A DNA stretch of 64,000 nt from Heliomicrobium modesticaldum Ice1 (GTDB lineage Bacteria; Bacillota; Desulfitobacteriia; Heliobacteriales; Heliobacteriaceae): positions 1,125,001-1,189,000 of the forward strand of contig NC_010337.2 in assembly GCF_000019165.1 (NCBI RefSeq), written 5' to 3'. Position numbers and translations under genes: made by a program. Positions 41,600 through 50,067 of this stretch are shown one piece after another. Each line of letters begins with the position of its first letter. Positions within the stretch are counted from its first letter, which is position 1. A model generated the notes under the pieces. That model had not been told where the DNA came from, ran no database searches, and was given only the letters and a program-made list of their open reading frames with translations.

Positions 41600-42456
41600 A
41601 ACCGATCATCGCCATCGCATCAGGAAAAGGCGGAACCGGCAAGACGACGGTGGCTGTGAACCTGGCTGCCGTAGCGGATGAACCGGTCCTGCTGGCCGAC
41701 TGTGACGTGGAAGAGCCCAACTGTCATCTCTTCATTCACCCGGAAAAAAAAGTGACCACTCCCTTCAGTGTGCTGATGCCAGCCTTCAACCTGGAAAAAT
41801 GCGTCGGCTGCGGCCGTTGCCGCGACGTCTGTCGCTTTCAGGCGCTGATCATGGTCAAAGGCAAGCCAATGCTGTTTCCGGAAAACTGCCACGCCTGCGG
41901 GGGCTGCAGCCGCCATTGCCCGTCTCGGGCCATCACCGAGGTAGAGCGACCTGTCGGAACGATTCATCAGGGAGACGCCGGAACGGTTCGACTGGTCTAC
42001 GGCATCCTGGACATCGGCGAGGCCAAAAGTCCGCCCCTCATCCGAGCGGTGCGCCGCCGCCTGAACGACAGGACGACAACTGGCGAACGAACAGTGATCA
42101 TCGACGCGCCGCCCGGCACCTCCTGCCCGGTTGTCAGCGCCATCGATGGCGTCGACTACCTCGTTCTCGTCACAGAGTCGACGCCCTTCGGGCTCCACGA
42201 TCTGCAACTGGCCGTTGCGATGGCCCGGACGATGGGCCTTTCCTTCGGCGTGATCATCAACCGGGCCGGTCTCGGCGACAGCCGAGTTCACGATTACTGC
42301 CAGCGGGAAGGGATCACCCTGTTGATGGAATTGCCCTTTGACCGTGAGGTGGCCCAGGTGTACGCCGACGGGAAACTGCCGGCGCGGGAACTGCCGGCCA
42401 TACGGGAGGCCTTTCAAGGGCTTTGGCAGCGGCTGCGCGAGGAGGTGACGCCATGA
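41596..42456 (+). CDS. MinD/ParA-type ATPase with inserted 2[4Fe-4S] ferredoxin domain (first)
   Basis: 286 residues. Deviant Walker A ASGKGGTGKTT at the N-terminus, two ferredoxin motifs (CVGCGRCRDVC and CHACGGCSRHC, about residues 73-115), then the rest of the ATPase (IIDAPPGTSCPV, VTESTPFGLHDL). The family occurs in pairs in anaerobes next to NifX-fold and Orange-Protein (ORP) genes, where it is linked to metal-cluster assembly and, in Desulfovibrio, to division. The exact job here is unknown. Confidence 0.9.
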   Translation: MKPIIAIASGKGGTGKTTVAVNLAAVADEPVLLADCDVEEPNCHLFIHPEKKVTTPFSVLMPAFNLEKCVGCGRCRDVCRFQALIMVKGKPMLFPENCHACGGCSRHCPSRAITEVERPVGTIHQGDAGTVRLVYGILDIGEAKSPPLIRAVRRRLNDRTTTGERTVIIDAPPGTSCPVVSAIDGVDYLVLVTESTPFGLHDLQLAVAMARTMGLSFGVIINRAGLGDSRVHDYCQREGITLLMELPFDREVAQVYADGKLPARELPAIREAFQGLWQRLREEVTP

Positions 42457-43340
42457 AGCAGATCGCTGTCCTATCAGGCAAGGGAGGCACCGGCAAGACA
42501 TCCCTCGTGGCCGCCTTCGCCGCCCTGGCGGAACGGTCTGTCTTCGCCGACTGTGACGTTGATGCCGCCGACCTGCACCTGCTCCTGCAACCGGAGATCG
42601 AGGAGAAAGAGCCCTTTGAAAGCGGGCGAAGCCTCACCTGGAACAAGGATGGCTGCATCTTTTGCGGCCGTTGCTTGAAAGTTTGCCGCTTTGACGCCAT
42701 CAAGTTCGACCGGTCCGGACCGAAGCAGGTCATCTCGCCTTTCGCTTGTGAAGGCTGTGGTTGCTGTGTCGATGTCTGCCCTGGGGAAGCCTTCACTCTG
42801 ACGCCGAAACAGGCGGGAGAACTCTATGTGTCCACAACCCGTTTCGGCCCCTTTGTCCACGCCCAACTGGGCGTCGCCGAAGAGGCCAGCGGCCAACTGG
42901 TCACCAAGGTGCGCAAGCGCGCCCGAGAGATCGCCGAACAGCAGGGGATGTCCTACGTGCTGATCGACGGCTGTCCCGGCACAGGCTGCCCTGTCATCGC
43001 CTCAATCACCGGAACCGACCTCGTCGTCTTGGTGACCGAGCCGACCGTATCGGGCCTTCATGACCTGCGCCGCGTCGCCCAGGTGGTCCGCCACTTCCGC
43101 CGTCCCTGCGGCGTCGTGGTCAACAAGGCGGACTTAAACCGGGACATGACTGCCCGTATCAAAGACGAGTGCCGCGATGAAGCGATCCCCTTTTTCGGCG
43201 AGATCCCTTTTGACGATCAGGTGGTGGCCGCCCAGTTGGCTGGTCGATCGATCGTAGAGCAGGGTCCGTCGCCTGCGGGGGAGGCCATCCGGGCGATCTG
43301 GGCGACCATCTCCAAAACGGTGTCGGACAGCGCCACCTAG
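42453..43340 (+). CDS. MinD/ParA-type ATPase with inserted 2[4Fe-4S] ferredoxin domain (second)
   Basis: 295 residues, ATGA overlap with the first and AGGAGGTGA upstream. Walker A LSGKGGTGKTS, cluster motifs CIFCGRCLKVC and CEGCGCCVDVC, then LIDGCPGTGCPV and VTEPTVSGLHDL. It is a paralogue of the preceding protein; the pair probably forms a heterodimer. Confidence 0.9.
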   Translation: MKQIAVLSGKGGTGKTSLVAAFAALAERSVFADCDVDAADLHLLLQPEIEEKEPFESGRSLTWNKDGCIFCGRCLKVCRFDAIKFDRSGPKQVISPFACEGCGCCVDVCPGEAFTLTPKQAGELYVSTTRFGPFVHAQLGVAEEASGQLVTKVRKRAREIAEQQGMSYVLIDGCPGTGCPVIASITGTDLVVLVTEPTVSGLHDLRRVAQVVRHFRRPCGVVVNKADLNRDMTARIKDECRDEAIPFFGEIPFDDQVVAAQLAGRSIVEQGPSPAGEAIRAIWATISKTVSDSAT

Positions 43341-43365
43341 CGGTTCGCCGGCAAGTGGTTGCCCA

Positions 43366-43387
43366 ACTAGTGACATTAGGCAACTAG
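43366..43387 (+). promoter_or_regulatory. second copy of the candidate PadR operator
   Basis: ACTAGTGACATTAGGCAACTAG resembles 40839-40861 (identical ACTAGTGA, then A-TTA/TAATA and a closing CTAG/GTAG). A flanking inverted repeat TTGCC/GGCAA spans 43360-43383. No clean -10 was found next to it. Confidence 0.4.
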
Positions 43388-43452
43388 AGACAGCCTGCAT
43401 ACAGATGAATGAGGAGCGGTACAGCCGTGACCAAAAAGAAGGAGGAATCGTG

Positions 43453-43782
43453 ATGCCTCGAATGGATGGAACCGGCCCCTTGGGAAAGGGATCTATGACT
43501 GGACGGGGGCGCGGTCGTTGTATCTTGCCTGTCGGTGAAGTGCCAGTCTACCAAGACGGCGCTCTGGGCGGCCAAGGCGGTGCTCGGAGCGCCTCAGGCG
43601 GACAGGGCGGCCTTCGGCGGATCGCCAACGCTTTCTGCCGCTTTGGCGGTCTTGGGAGAGGACGGGGCAACGGCTGTCCGGCCAACGGCGGTCTGAGCAA
43701 CCGCGGCATGGGCAACGGCGGCGGCGGCTTCGGGCGCCGGGGCGGCGGACGCGGCGCGAATGGGAGAAATGTCGGTTTCTAA
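43453..43782 (+). CDS. small Gly/Arg-rich protein (DUF5320-like)
   Basis: 109 residues, AAGGAGGAA upstream. The N-terminus MPRMDGTGPLGKGSMTGRGRGRC is characteristic of small Gly/Arg-rich proteins (DUF5320) that accompany NifX-fold/MinD clusters in anaerobes. The rest is Gly/Asn/Arg-rich with few cysteines and no fold I recognise. Function unknown; metal-cluster or RNA contact is conceivable. Confidence 0.8.
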   Translation: MPRMDGTGPLGKGSMTGRGRGRCILPVGEVPVYQDGALGGQGGARSASGGQGGLRRIANAFCRFGGLGRGRGNGCPANGGLSNRGMGNGGGGFGRRGGGRGANGRNVGF

Positions 43783-43825
43783 GGAGGAGCAGACCATTGG
43801 ATAAAGCACAAAGGGGGTGACTGCA

Positions 43826-44188
43826 TTGAAAGTGCTGATCACGAGCACCGGTCCCTCTCTGGACGACCAAGTCGATGAGCGCTTCGGCCGAGCGCGCTGG
43901 CTGCTTCTGGTGGACACGGACAGCCGAACGTTGCTGGAGGCCCTGGATAATCACAGACAGGTAAACGCCATGCAGGGATCGGGGATCAAAGTGGCGGAAA
44001 TCGCCGGTGAAAAAGGGGCAGAATGGGTACTGACCGGGTTTGTCGGACCCAAAGCCTTCGCCGCTCTCCAGGCCATGGACATCCGCATCGGCCAGGGTGT
44101 CAAGGGCACCGCGCGCCAGGTGGTGGAATCGTTCCTGCGCGGCGACTTTACGGCGGCCGAAGCGCCCAACGCCGAAAGCCACTGGTAA
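43826..44188 (+). CDS. NifX-fold protein (dinitrogenase iron-molybdenum cofactor-binding family), first
   Basis: 120 residues from TTG with AAGGGGGTGA upstream. LITSTGPSLDDQVDERFGRARWLLLVDTDS is the N-terminal signature; GVKGTARQVVESFLRGDF is the C-terminus. Related proteins bind molybdenum or iron-sulfur clusters (for example the Mo-Cu cluster of ORP). It lies away from nif and next to two cluster-binding ATPases, so it is probably part of a separate metal-cluster system. Confidence 0.88.
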   Translation: MKVLITSTGPSLDDQVDERFGRARWLLLVDTDSRTLLEALDNHRQVNAMQGSGIKVAEIAGEKGAEWVLTGFVGPKAFAALQAMDIRIGQGVKGTARQVVESFLRGDFTAAEAPNAESHW

Positions 44189-44220
44189 AGCAAATGAAAT
44201 AACAGAAAGGGATGCTGAAC

Positions 44221-44592
44221 ATGTCCAACGTGCGTCTTGCCATTCCCTCCGTCCGCCCCGGCGGGCTGTCTGCTGAGTGCTCCGGCCATTTTGGCCGCTG
44301 CGACTGCTTCACCATCGTTGAGATCAACGACGGTAAACGGGTCAAGGATACCGTCATCGACAACCCGCCCCACTATGAGGGCGGTTGCCTGCGACCGGTG
44401 AACCTGCTTTCGGAGCATCAGGTGAATGCCTTGGTCGTGCAGGGCATCGGCGCCTGGCCCCTCTCCGGATTCCGTCAGGCCGGCATCGAAGTCTATCAGG
44501 CCAACGAGCCGACGGTGCAAAAAGTGGTGGACGCCTTTTGCGCCGGAAAAATCTCGCCCATCGACGACCGGCAGGTCTGTCAGCATCATTAA
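44221..44592 (+). CDS. NifX-fold protein, second
   Basis: 123 residues, AAAGGGATG upstream. LAIPSVRPGGLSAECSGHFGRCDCFTIVEI is the N-terminal signature, with several cysteines (C-SGHFGRC-DC); HYEGGCLRPVNLL and VVQGIGAWPLSGF follow. It is more Cys-rich than its neighbour and so may bind a cluster itself. Confidence 0.88.
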   Translation: MSNVRLAIPSVRPGGLSAECSGHFGRCDCFTIVEINDGKRVKDTVIDNPPHYEGGCLRPVNLLSEHQVNALVVQGIGAWPLSGFRQAGIEVYQANEPTVQKVVDAFCAGKISPIDDRQVCQHH

Positions 44593-44652
44593 TCGGAAGA
44601 GCGTCGTTAATCGGAAATGCGTCGTTGAGTCGTTGATCAGAAAAGCGTCGTC
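44591..44652 (+). repeat. three imperfect short repeats
   Basis: Three near-copies of ATCGGAAGAGCGTCGTTA-like sequence follow the last gene of the padR operon, before the terminator. They may be slippage products. Confidence 0.55.
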
Positions 44653-44662
44653 AATAAAAAAG

Positions 44663-44697
44663 AAAAGCCTGGCGCAATGCCGGGTTTTTCTTTTTTT
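44663..44697 (+). terminator. terminator of the padR/MinD/NifX-fold operon
   Basis: AAAAGCCTGGC / GCCGGGTTTTT with loop GCAAT, then a T-rich run. 44698-44977 then holds no gene that I can support. Confidence 0.85.
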
Positions 44698-44977
44698 AAA
44701 AATTTATCCTTTTACTCAAAACTTGTCGTTCGAAAAAAGTCCTGTTGCGGAACAAAGTCTGGTGTCGAGGCCTATGTAACAAGGAGATCACTCGTCAACA
44801 GGAGAATGTAGCATTAGCGAAGGACAACGTGCCGATCAGCGCTTTCGGCGGAGGCGCGATAGGCTCGAAAAAATTTTTTCGTGGAAACCGATCGCAGTTC
44901 CTATGCGTCAATGGACGGGGAGTTGAATCTACTGACAACGTTTTTACCGAATGAAGATATCAAAGGAGGTTTTTTTT

Positions 44978-46828
44978 GTGATATACCTGAAAAAGGGATG
45001 CCAAAGAAAGGGAGGGCGGCGTCCCGCCCAGGCGGCCCTGGCCGGTCTTGTCCTTGCGAGCATGTTGGCAGGCGCCTTTCCCGCAACCGCCTTGGCCGCA
45101 GCTTCCTCGCAGACGGCGACAGTGGGCGAGGAGGCGAATAAGATTGAGAAGGCTTCTCCCCAAGTGGAAGCCCGCATCCAGAAGACCATCGACCTGCTCC
45201 GGTCACTCTACCCGGAGTTTGGCTCCTTGAATCTTCAGATGAAGTTCCGTGAGAAGAACACCCGCATGATGCACGGGCAGCGCCTGGAACGGGAAGAGTG
45301 GATCCTGTTCTTCGATGATCGGCAGTCGAAAGACAAGAAGTCGGAAGACTGGATCTACAACCAGGTACATATGAATTTTGATGAAACAGGCGCCCTGATC
45401 TCGTACAGTTGGCAAAACCCCAACTGGGCGGGAACAGACATGCCGGACAAGGCGATGGCATCAAAAAAGGCAAAGGAATTTCTGCAGAAGCTCATCGGCG
45501 CCGACCTTGACCGTTACGCGTCGGGGAGCGCCAGCAGCACCGGGACCCATGGCGCCGCTTCAGATGGCGGGAAAAAAGTCACCTGGACACACCGCAGCGT
45601 TCAGTTTGAGGGGCTCGTCAACGGCATCCCCCTGATGAACAGCAGCGACAATTGGACCGTCGATGTGGACGGAAAGGGCCGGATCGTCGGGGTGCACCAC
45701 TGGAACAAGGAACGGCCTGATCCCGCCTTGTACCCTGATCCGGCCAAAGCGATCACCTTGGAAGCGGCGAAAAGGCGCTTGGCCGAGCAGACGCGGATGG
45801 TGCTGTCCTACCAGCCGCAAGAATTTCTGAATCAGCATCCGGGCGGCTTTGCTGACATGCCCTTGCCGGGGAGAAAGCCGATGGTCCTGGTCTACATGCC
45901 GGACAGCATGGGCTACATCGACGCCTTCACAGGAAATCTCTCTGAAGGATTCAACGCTGCTGCCGATGGATTCAAGAAGATGGAGGCGACCATCCGCATC
46001 ACCGGCCAAGGGAAGGAGCGCTATGTCCGCAGTCCGGAAGAAGGTCGGCGGTTTATCGAAAAAGATCTCGGTTTCGACATGACGGGAATGACCTTTTTCG
46101 ATGCCCTTAAGGGAGAGGAAGAAGAGCCCGCCGCGCCCACGATCAAGCGGTATCATTGGGACGAACAAGCCCGCATGGATAGCCTGATCGCGAAAATCCG
46201 GCCCGACAAGTTCCGCCCCCGCTACGCCTCTTTGACAACAGAATCGGATACAGGGCGGGTCTGCGGCTTTTCCATCGGTCGCGTCTACGTCGACAGCGAA
46301 CGGCAGGTGCAGGAAGCAAAGCAGTATGGGGCGATCCCCGCCGAAGAGGCGAAAAAAAAGGCCGTCAGCTTCCTCCAGTCCTTCCTGCCGGCACGGACCA
46401 TTGAAATGAAACTGTTAGAGCCGAAAGATGGGCAGCCGACGTACCCCGATTGGGTTGACCTGTCCAAGCTGCCTCAGGACTTCCATGAAAGTCCTGTCTA
46501 CGATTTTATCTTTATCCCTATCCATGACGGCGTTCCCGTTGAAGGGCTCCACTGGCACGTGTCCGTCGACAAAGCGACGGGCACGGTATGGTCCTTTACC
46601 TATTTTCCCGTTGACTTTGACAAACTGCCGTCTAAGCGCGGCCTCCTTTCCCCGGAGGCGGCCAAGGAGAGGTACCTTAAAAACCTCGACATGAAAGAGG
46701 TCTATCTGTGGCCGGAGTTTTTCAACCAGCGTGCGCCCAAGCCCCAACTGGTCTATATGCCCGCATATGAGACCGCCGGCGTCATCGACGCCAAAACAGG
46801 GAAGCCGATTCCTTTCGTCAAGGAGTAA
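44978..46828 (+). CDS. secreted protein with PepSY/YcdB-like repeats
   Basis: 616 residues from GTG with AAAGGAGG 8 nt upstream (an ATG at 44951 precedes this RBS). Signal peptide: basic n-region, hydrophobic core AALAGLVLASMLAGA, cleavage near ATALAA. Two halves share a pattern of strands with a Glu/Ala-rich 'AK..A..FL' helix (ASKKAKEFLQKLIG, AEEAKKKAVSFLQSFL), resembling the YcdB/YcdC (PepSY-like) family of Firmicutes. Probable role outside the membrane, perhaps inhibiting peptidases; substrate unknown. Confidence 0.7.
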   Translation: MIYLKKGCQRKGGRRPAQAALAGLVLASMLAGAFPATALAAASSQTATVGEEANKIEKASPQVEARIQKTIDLLRSLYPEFGSLNLQMKFREKNTRMMHGQRLEREEWILFFDDRQSKDKKSEDWIYNQVHMNFDETGALISYSWQNPNWAGTDMPDKAMASKKAKEFLQKLIGADLDRYASGSASSTGTHGAASDGGKKVTWTHRSVQFEGLVNGIPLMNSSDNWTVDVDGKGRIVGVHHWNKERPDPALYPDPAKAITLEAAKRRLAEQTRMVLSYQPQEFLNQHPGGFADMPLPGRKPMVLVYMPDSMGYIDAFTGNLSEGFNAAADGFKKMEATIRITGQGKERYVRSPEEGRRFIEKDLGFDMTGMTFFDALKGEEEEPAAPTIKRYHWDEQARMDSLIAKIRPDKFRPRYASLTTESDTGRVCGFSIGRVYVDSERQVQEAKQYGAIPAEEAKKKAVSFLQSFLPARTIEMKLLEPKDGQPTYPDWVDLSKLPQDFHESPVYDFIFIPIHDGVPVEGLHWHVSVDKATGTVWSFTYFPVDFDKLPSKRGLLSPEAAKERYLKNLDMKEVYLWPEFFNQRAPKPQLVYMPAYETAGVIDAKTGKPIPFVKE

Positions 46829-46957
46829 CAGGCAGAGCGGGGAACAGAGTCGGGAAGACAGCCCCTGCGGACAGAAATTGCCACACCCTACACCTTGACG
46901 CATCACACGTATTTTGTTATACTGTTTCCTGTGGCGCGAGAGAGCGCCCGGAAATAT

Positions 46958-47034
46958 GCGCCCGTAGCTCAGCTGGATAGAGTAATTGACTACGAATCAA
47001 GAGGTCGGAGGTTCGAATCCTCCCGGGCGCGCCA
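46958..47034 (+). tRNA. tRNA-Arg(ACG)
   Basis: The acceptor GCGCCCG/CGGGCGC and anticodon stem TTGAC/.TCAA support the call; anticodon ACG (loop CTACGAA). The A34 must be edited to inosine to read CGN codons, the job of TadA encoded 320 nt downstream. CCA is encoded. Confidence 0.94.
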
Positions 47035-47119
47035 TTTCTTTCTTTTTTTTTTATGAAAAGCCCTTCTCGTCATCGTTTGCGACCCGATGGGTCATGAAGG
47101 TTTTATTTTGGCGGAAAAT

Positions 47120-47196
47120 GCCTCCGTAGCTCAGTGGATAGAGCGAGGGCGTCCTAAGCCCTGTCGTCGGGAGTTCGATTCTCTCCGGGGGCACCA
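47120..47196 (+). tRNA. tRNA-Arg(CCT)
   Basis: Acceptor GCCTCCG/CGGGGGC, anticodon stem AGGGC/GCCCT with loop GTCCTAA (CCT), T arm with TTCGATT. It reads AGG codons. CCA is encoded. Confidence 0.93.
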
Positions 47197-47353
47197 GGAA
47201 GGCACCGTCCTTTTCCCCGAACAGTGTGCCGGGAAAGGCGTTTTATTCGTGGGCAATGAAGCGATGGATGCATTGCAGTGACCGGTTGCCTGACAACGAC
47301 CGGTTCATCGATCTCATCGGCCGATTTCATCAATTGAAGAGCAGGGGACCGCA

Positions 47354-47812
47354 GTGGCACTCGCTGACGACAAGTTCATGGGGTTGGCCCTGGAGGAAGG
47401 TCGACAGGCCTATGCCAAGGGTGAGGTGCCGATCGGCTGTGTCATCGTCAAAGACGGCGAGGTCATCGGCCGGGGACACAACCTCCGCGAGACGGAAAAG
47501 AACCCCGTTGCCCATGCCGAAGTCCTGGCCATCCAGGATGCGGCCAACCGAATCGGTGGCTGGCGGTTGGCGGGAGCGACTTTGTACGTGACCGTGGAAC
47601 CTTGTCCCATGTGTGCTGGCGCCATCGTGCTGGCTCGGATACCCCGCGTTGTCTTCGCCGTCATGGACCCGAAAGGCGGGGCGGCCGGAACCTGCTTCAA
47701 CATCCTCGAAAGCCCTTGGACGAATCACCGCGTGTCGGTCATCTCCGGTGTGCGCGAGGGAGAGGCCAGAGAACTGATGCAGTCCTTTTTTCAGCGGCTG
47801 CGCAGGAAGTAG
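47354..47812 (+). CDS. tadA: tRNA-specific adenosine deaminase TadA
   Basis: 152 residues from GTG. Zinc-deaminase motif: HAEVLAIQDA and PCPMCAGAIVLARI (His/Cys/Cys zinc ligands with the Glu proton shuttle). TadA converts A34 of tRNA-Arg(ACG) to inosine. Its presumed substrate tRNA lies just upstream. The function is essential in most bacteria with ACG arginine tRNA. Confidence 0.96.
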   Translation: MALADDKFMGLALEEGRQAYAKGEVPIGCVIVKDGEVIGRGHNLRETEKNPVAHAEVLAIQDAANRIGGWRLAGATLYVTVEPCPMCAGAIVLARIPRVVFAVMDPKGGAAGTCFNILESPWTNHRVSVISGVREGEARELMQSFFQRLRRK

Positions 47813-47874
47813 CCTTGTTGGTACATCGACCCTTCGCCAACGGAGGCTCTGAGTCATGAAAACCGCATCAACAC

Positions 47875-47966
47875 GGAGAGGTGGCTGAGTTGGTCGAAGG
47901 CGCCCGACTCGAAATCGGGTAGGCGTTAACAGCGTCTCGTGGGTTCGAATCCCACCCTCTCCGCCA
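47875..47966 (+). tRNA. tRNA-Ser(CGA)
   Basis: Class II tRNA: acceptor GGAGAGG/CCTCTCC, anticodon CGA (ACTCGAAAT), long variable arm GTAGGCGTTAACAGCGTCTC, discriminator G and encoded CCA. Confidence 0.95.
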
Positions 47967-48056
47967 TTACAACTGACTTCACAAGGCTTTTGCCTTCGGC
48001 TTATTAAAAAAAGACCAATTTTGGTTATTTGTTAACGAACATAAGCGGTGATGTGC

Positions 48057-48107
48057 AAACCACGTTTTTCTATTGTTAGTCCAATGCAGTAGAAAAACGT
48101 GGTTTTT
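48057..48107 (+). terminator. strong hairpin terminator
   Basis: AAACCACGTTTTTCTA pairs perfectly with TAGAAAAACGTGGTTT over a 17-nt loop, followed by further T. It lies in a gene-free, AT-rich 47967-48514. A repeat-rich patch (CGTGCGTCACTGTGCGCCACTGTG type) is at 48365-48425. Confidence 0.7.
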
Positions 48108-48514
48108 GCGTTTGGCGACAAGGAAGAAAGGTGCCGGGACGATTCGGCAGGGGCATTCCGTGATGTGGTCGATATTAATCATTTAGTATTCGCATAAATT
48201 TTTTAACTTTTTTTGCGAATGACTTTTTTGCTTTACTTACATTCAGGCTTTTTCCCAACACCTTGTTCACACCATTGCTTCGATAGGCAATCCCACCCTA
48301 TCCGGTCTCGGGGGCGAGAATAGAAAGTCATCCATGGAAGAAGACCAAGCGGTAGCGGCCAAAGCGCACGTTGGCGCACCGTCCGTCACCGTGCGTCACT
48401 GTGCGCCACTGTGATGCATAGTGCCGCACAACTTCAAATAGAATAGGGACGCACTATAAAAACATGGTAAAATATAGAACAAACTGCGCGTTCACGATGC
48501 TATGGGGAGGGGAA

Positions 48515-49330
48515 ATGATGGACTTTCAAGAGATTGATCGGTTGAAGCAAATAGTGGACAAGTACAGGCCATTATGCCGAGAGTTGATGGAGGCTCTGTC
48601 AAGGAAGTTCCGCGAGGAGTGGACCTATCATACCAATGCGCTCGAAGGAAACACGATGACATTGCAAGAAACGGTGTTCTTTCTCCGCGAAGGATTGACG
48701 GTGGAAGGGCGCACGTTGAAAGAGCATATGGAAATGCTCAATCACGTGGAGGCTATTGACTTTATGCAAGAAGCGTTGTCCTCTCGTGACCTATCGGAAC
48801 GAATGGTGAAAGACTTTCATGCGATACTGTTCAGTGATATGAAATACGCTAAGGGAGAGATACCTGTTCCCCCCGGATTGTATAAAACACGCGACAATTA
48901 TGTTGTCACTCTGTCTGGGGAAATTCACCACTACTGCCCGCACTATCTTGTTCCGGAAAAAATGGAGGAGTTGTTTCGCTGGTACGAAGACGCCAAGAAG
49001 TCGCTACATCCCCTAGAGATATCTGCACTGATGCATCAGAAGTTGGTGGCGATCCATCCTTTCCCTGATGGAAATGGTCGAACCGCTAGGCTCGTCATGA
49101 ACTTTCTTCTTTTGCAGAAAGGATATCCGCCGGCGATCATTCCCAAGGAGCGACGACGTGAGTATTATGTGGCCCTTGAAGAAGGTGATCAGGGGAACAC
49201 TGAACGGTTTATCCGCCTCGTTGCCGAAGAAGTGAAGCGCAGCCTGTTGGTGATGCACACGGAAATCGCCAAAGTTGTTCAGCAACAACAGCCAATAACC
49301 GGTGATAAGAAAAAAACGGACAGGGTATGA
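48515..49330 (+). CDS. Fic family protein with N-terminal inhibitory motif
   Basis: 271 residues from ATG (GGAGGGG upstream). The Fic motif HPFPDGNGRTAR is at 181-192, with His181 as the catalytic base, and predicts AMP or other nucleotidyl transfer to a protein hydroxyl. The inhibitory (S/T)xxxE(G/N) motif TNALEG is at 40-45, so this is a self-restrained class II Fic. No separate antitoxin gene is adjacent, consistent with the built-in motif. The gene is less GC-rich than its neighbours and stands between terminator and intergenic DNA, so it may be acquired. The target is unknown. Confidence 0.9.
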   Translation: MMDFQEIDRLKQIVDKYRPLCRELMEALSRKFREEWTYHTNALEGNTMTLQETVFFLREGLTVEGRTLKEHMEMLNHVEAIDFMQEALSSRDLSERMVKDFHAILFSDMKYAKGEIPVPPGLYKTRDNYVVTLSGEIHHYCPHYLVPEKMEELFRWYEDAKKSLHPLEISALMHQKLVAIHPFPDGNGRTARLVMNFLLLQKGYPPAIIPKERRREYYVALEEGDQGNTERFIRLVAEEVKRSLLVMHTEIAKVVQQQQPITGDKKKTDRV

Positions 49331-49505
49331 TGTTCTCCAGCTCGGCAACGGCGCCTTTTTGCATCGCCAAGCCGAGCCGTAAAGCAAGCCTTTCATAACG
49401 GGGTTGGATACTGACGAGGCCGGGTAGAGGAGTAAAACCTTGTTAATGGAAGATAATATTTCTGGTATGATGAGAAGCAGGTACAAAGAAAAGAGGGTGT
49501 GCGCA

Positions 49506-49889
49506 ATGGAAGACCTGATTTCGTCCATGCTGAAGCAAAAAGTCTGGGTGGTGGCCGGTTCTTTCCGCAGCGAGGAAAAGTGGGCCTATAAGATCTACCG
49601 CAAGTTAAAACAAAAGGGGTACACCGTCTACGCCCTGAACAAAGCAGTTAAGGAGGTGGACGGCGACCCGACGTATCCCGAACTGAAAGACCTGCCCCAA
49701 GTCCCACAGGTGATCAACCTGGTCACTCCGCCGGAGGTGAGCCGGAAGTTGGTCGATGAAAGCAAGGCCGTCGGCATCGATTATGTATGGTTCCAACCGG
49801 GAGCGGAGAGCGCCGAGGCCATCGAGGCAGCGGAAAAAGCCGGGCTGAAGGTATTGCACAACGCCTGTGTCTATGCGCTGCACAACTGA
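49506..49889 (+). CDS. CoA-binding domain protein (YccU-like)
   Basis: 127 residues. Single Rossmann CoA-binding domain: VWVVAGSFRSEEKWAYKIYRKLKQKGYTVYALNK, INLVTPPEVSRKLVDE and WFQPGAESAEAIEAA, with a final HNACVYALH. These proteins bind CoA through the fold of succinyl-CoA synthetase alpha; no catalytic domain is attached. An ATG at 49446 in frame would add 20 residues but lacks support. Confidence 0.86.
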   Translation: MEDLISSMLKQKVWVVAGSFRSEEKWAYKIYRKLKQKGYTVYALNKAVKEVDGDPTYPELKDLPQVPQVINLVTPPEVSRKLVDESKAVGIDYVWFQPGAESAEAIEAAEKAGLKVLHNACVYALHN

Positions 49890-49901
49890 TTCGACAAGAG
49901 C

Positions 49902-49952
49902 AAAAAGTCCAAAAGGCGAATCCCCCTCGGGGATGCCTTTTGGGCTTTTTTC
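49902..49952 (+). terminator. terminator after the CoA-binding protein gene
   Basis: AGTCCAAAAGGC..ATCCCC / GGGGAT..GCCTTTTGGGCT with T6: a long, strong hairpin. Confidence 0.88.
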
Positions 49953-49975
49953 ATCGCGCAAAACCGAATCGGCCT

Positions 49976-50067
49976 GTGAAGAAGCTGCGCAGCATGCATC
50001 CTTGCAGGTTCTTGTGGCTGATCAGTTTTTCAATCTGCGAGGTGAAGAAGCTACTCAGCATGCATCG
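49976..50067. repeat. direct repeat at the 3' end of the rhodanese-fusion gene
   Basis: GTGAAGAAGCTGCGCAGCATGCATC (49976-50000) recurs as the near-copy at 50042-50066. The second copy covers the last codons of the minus-strand gene. Confidence 0.6.
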
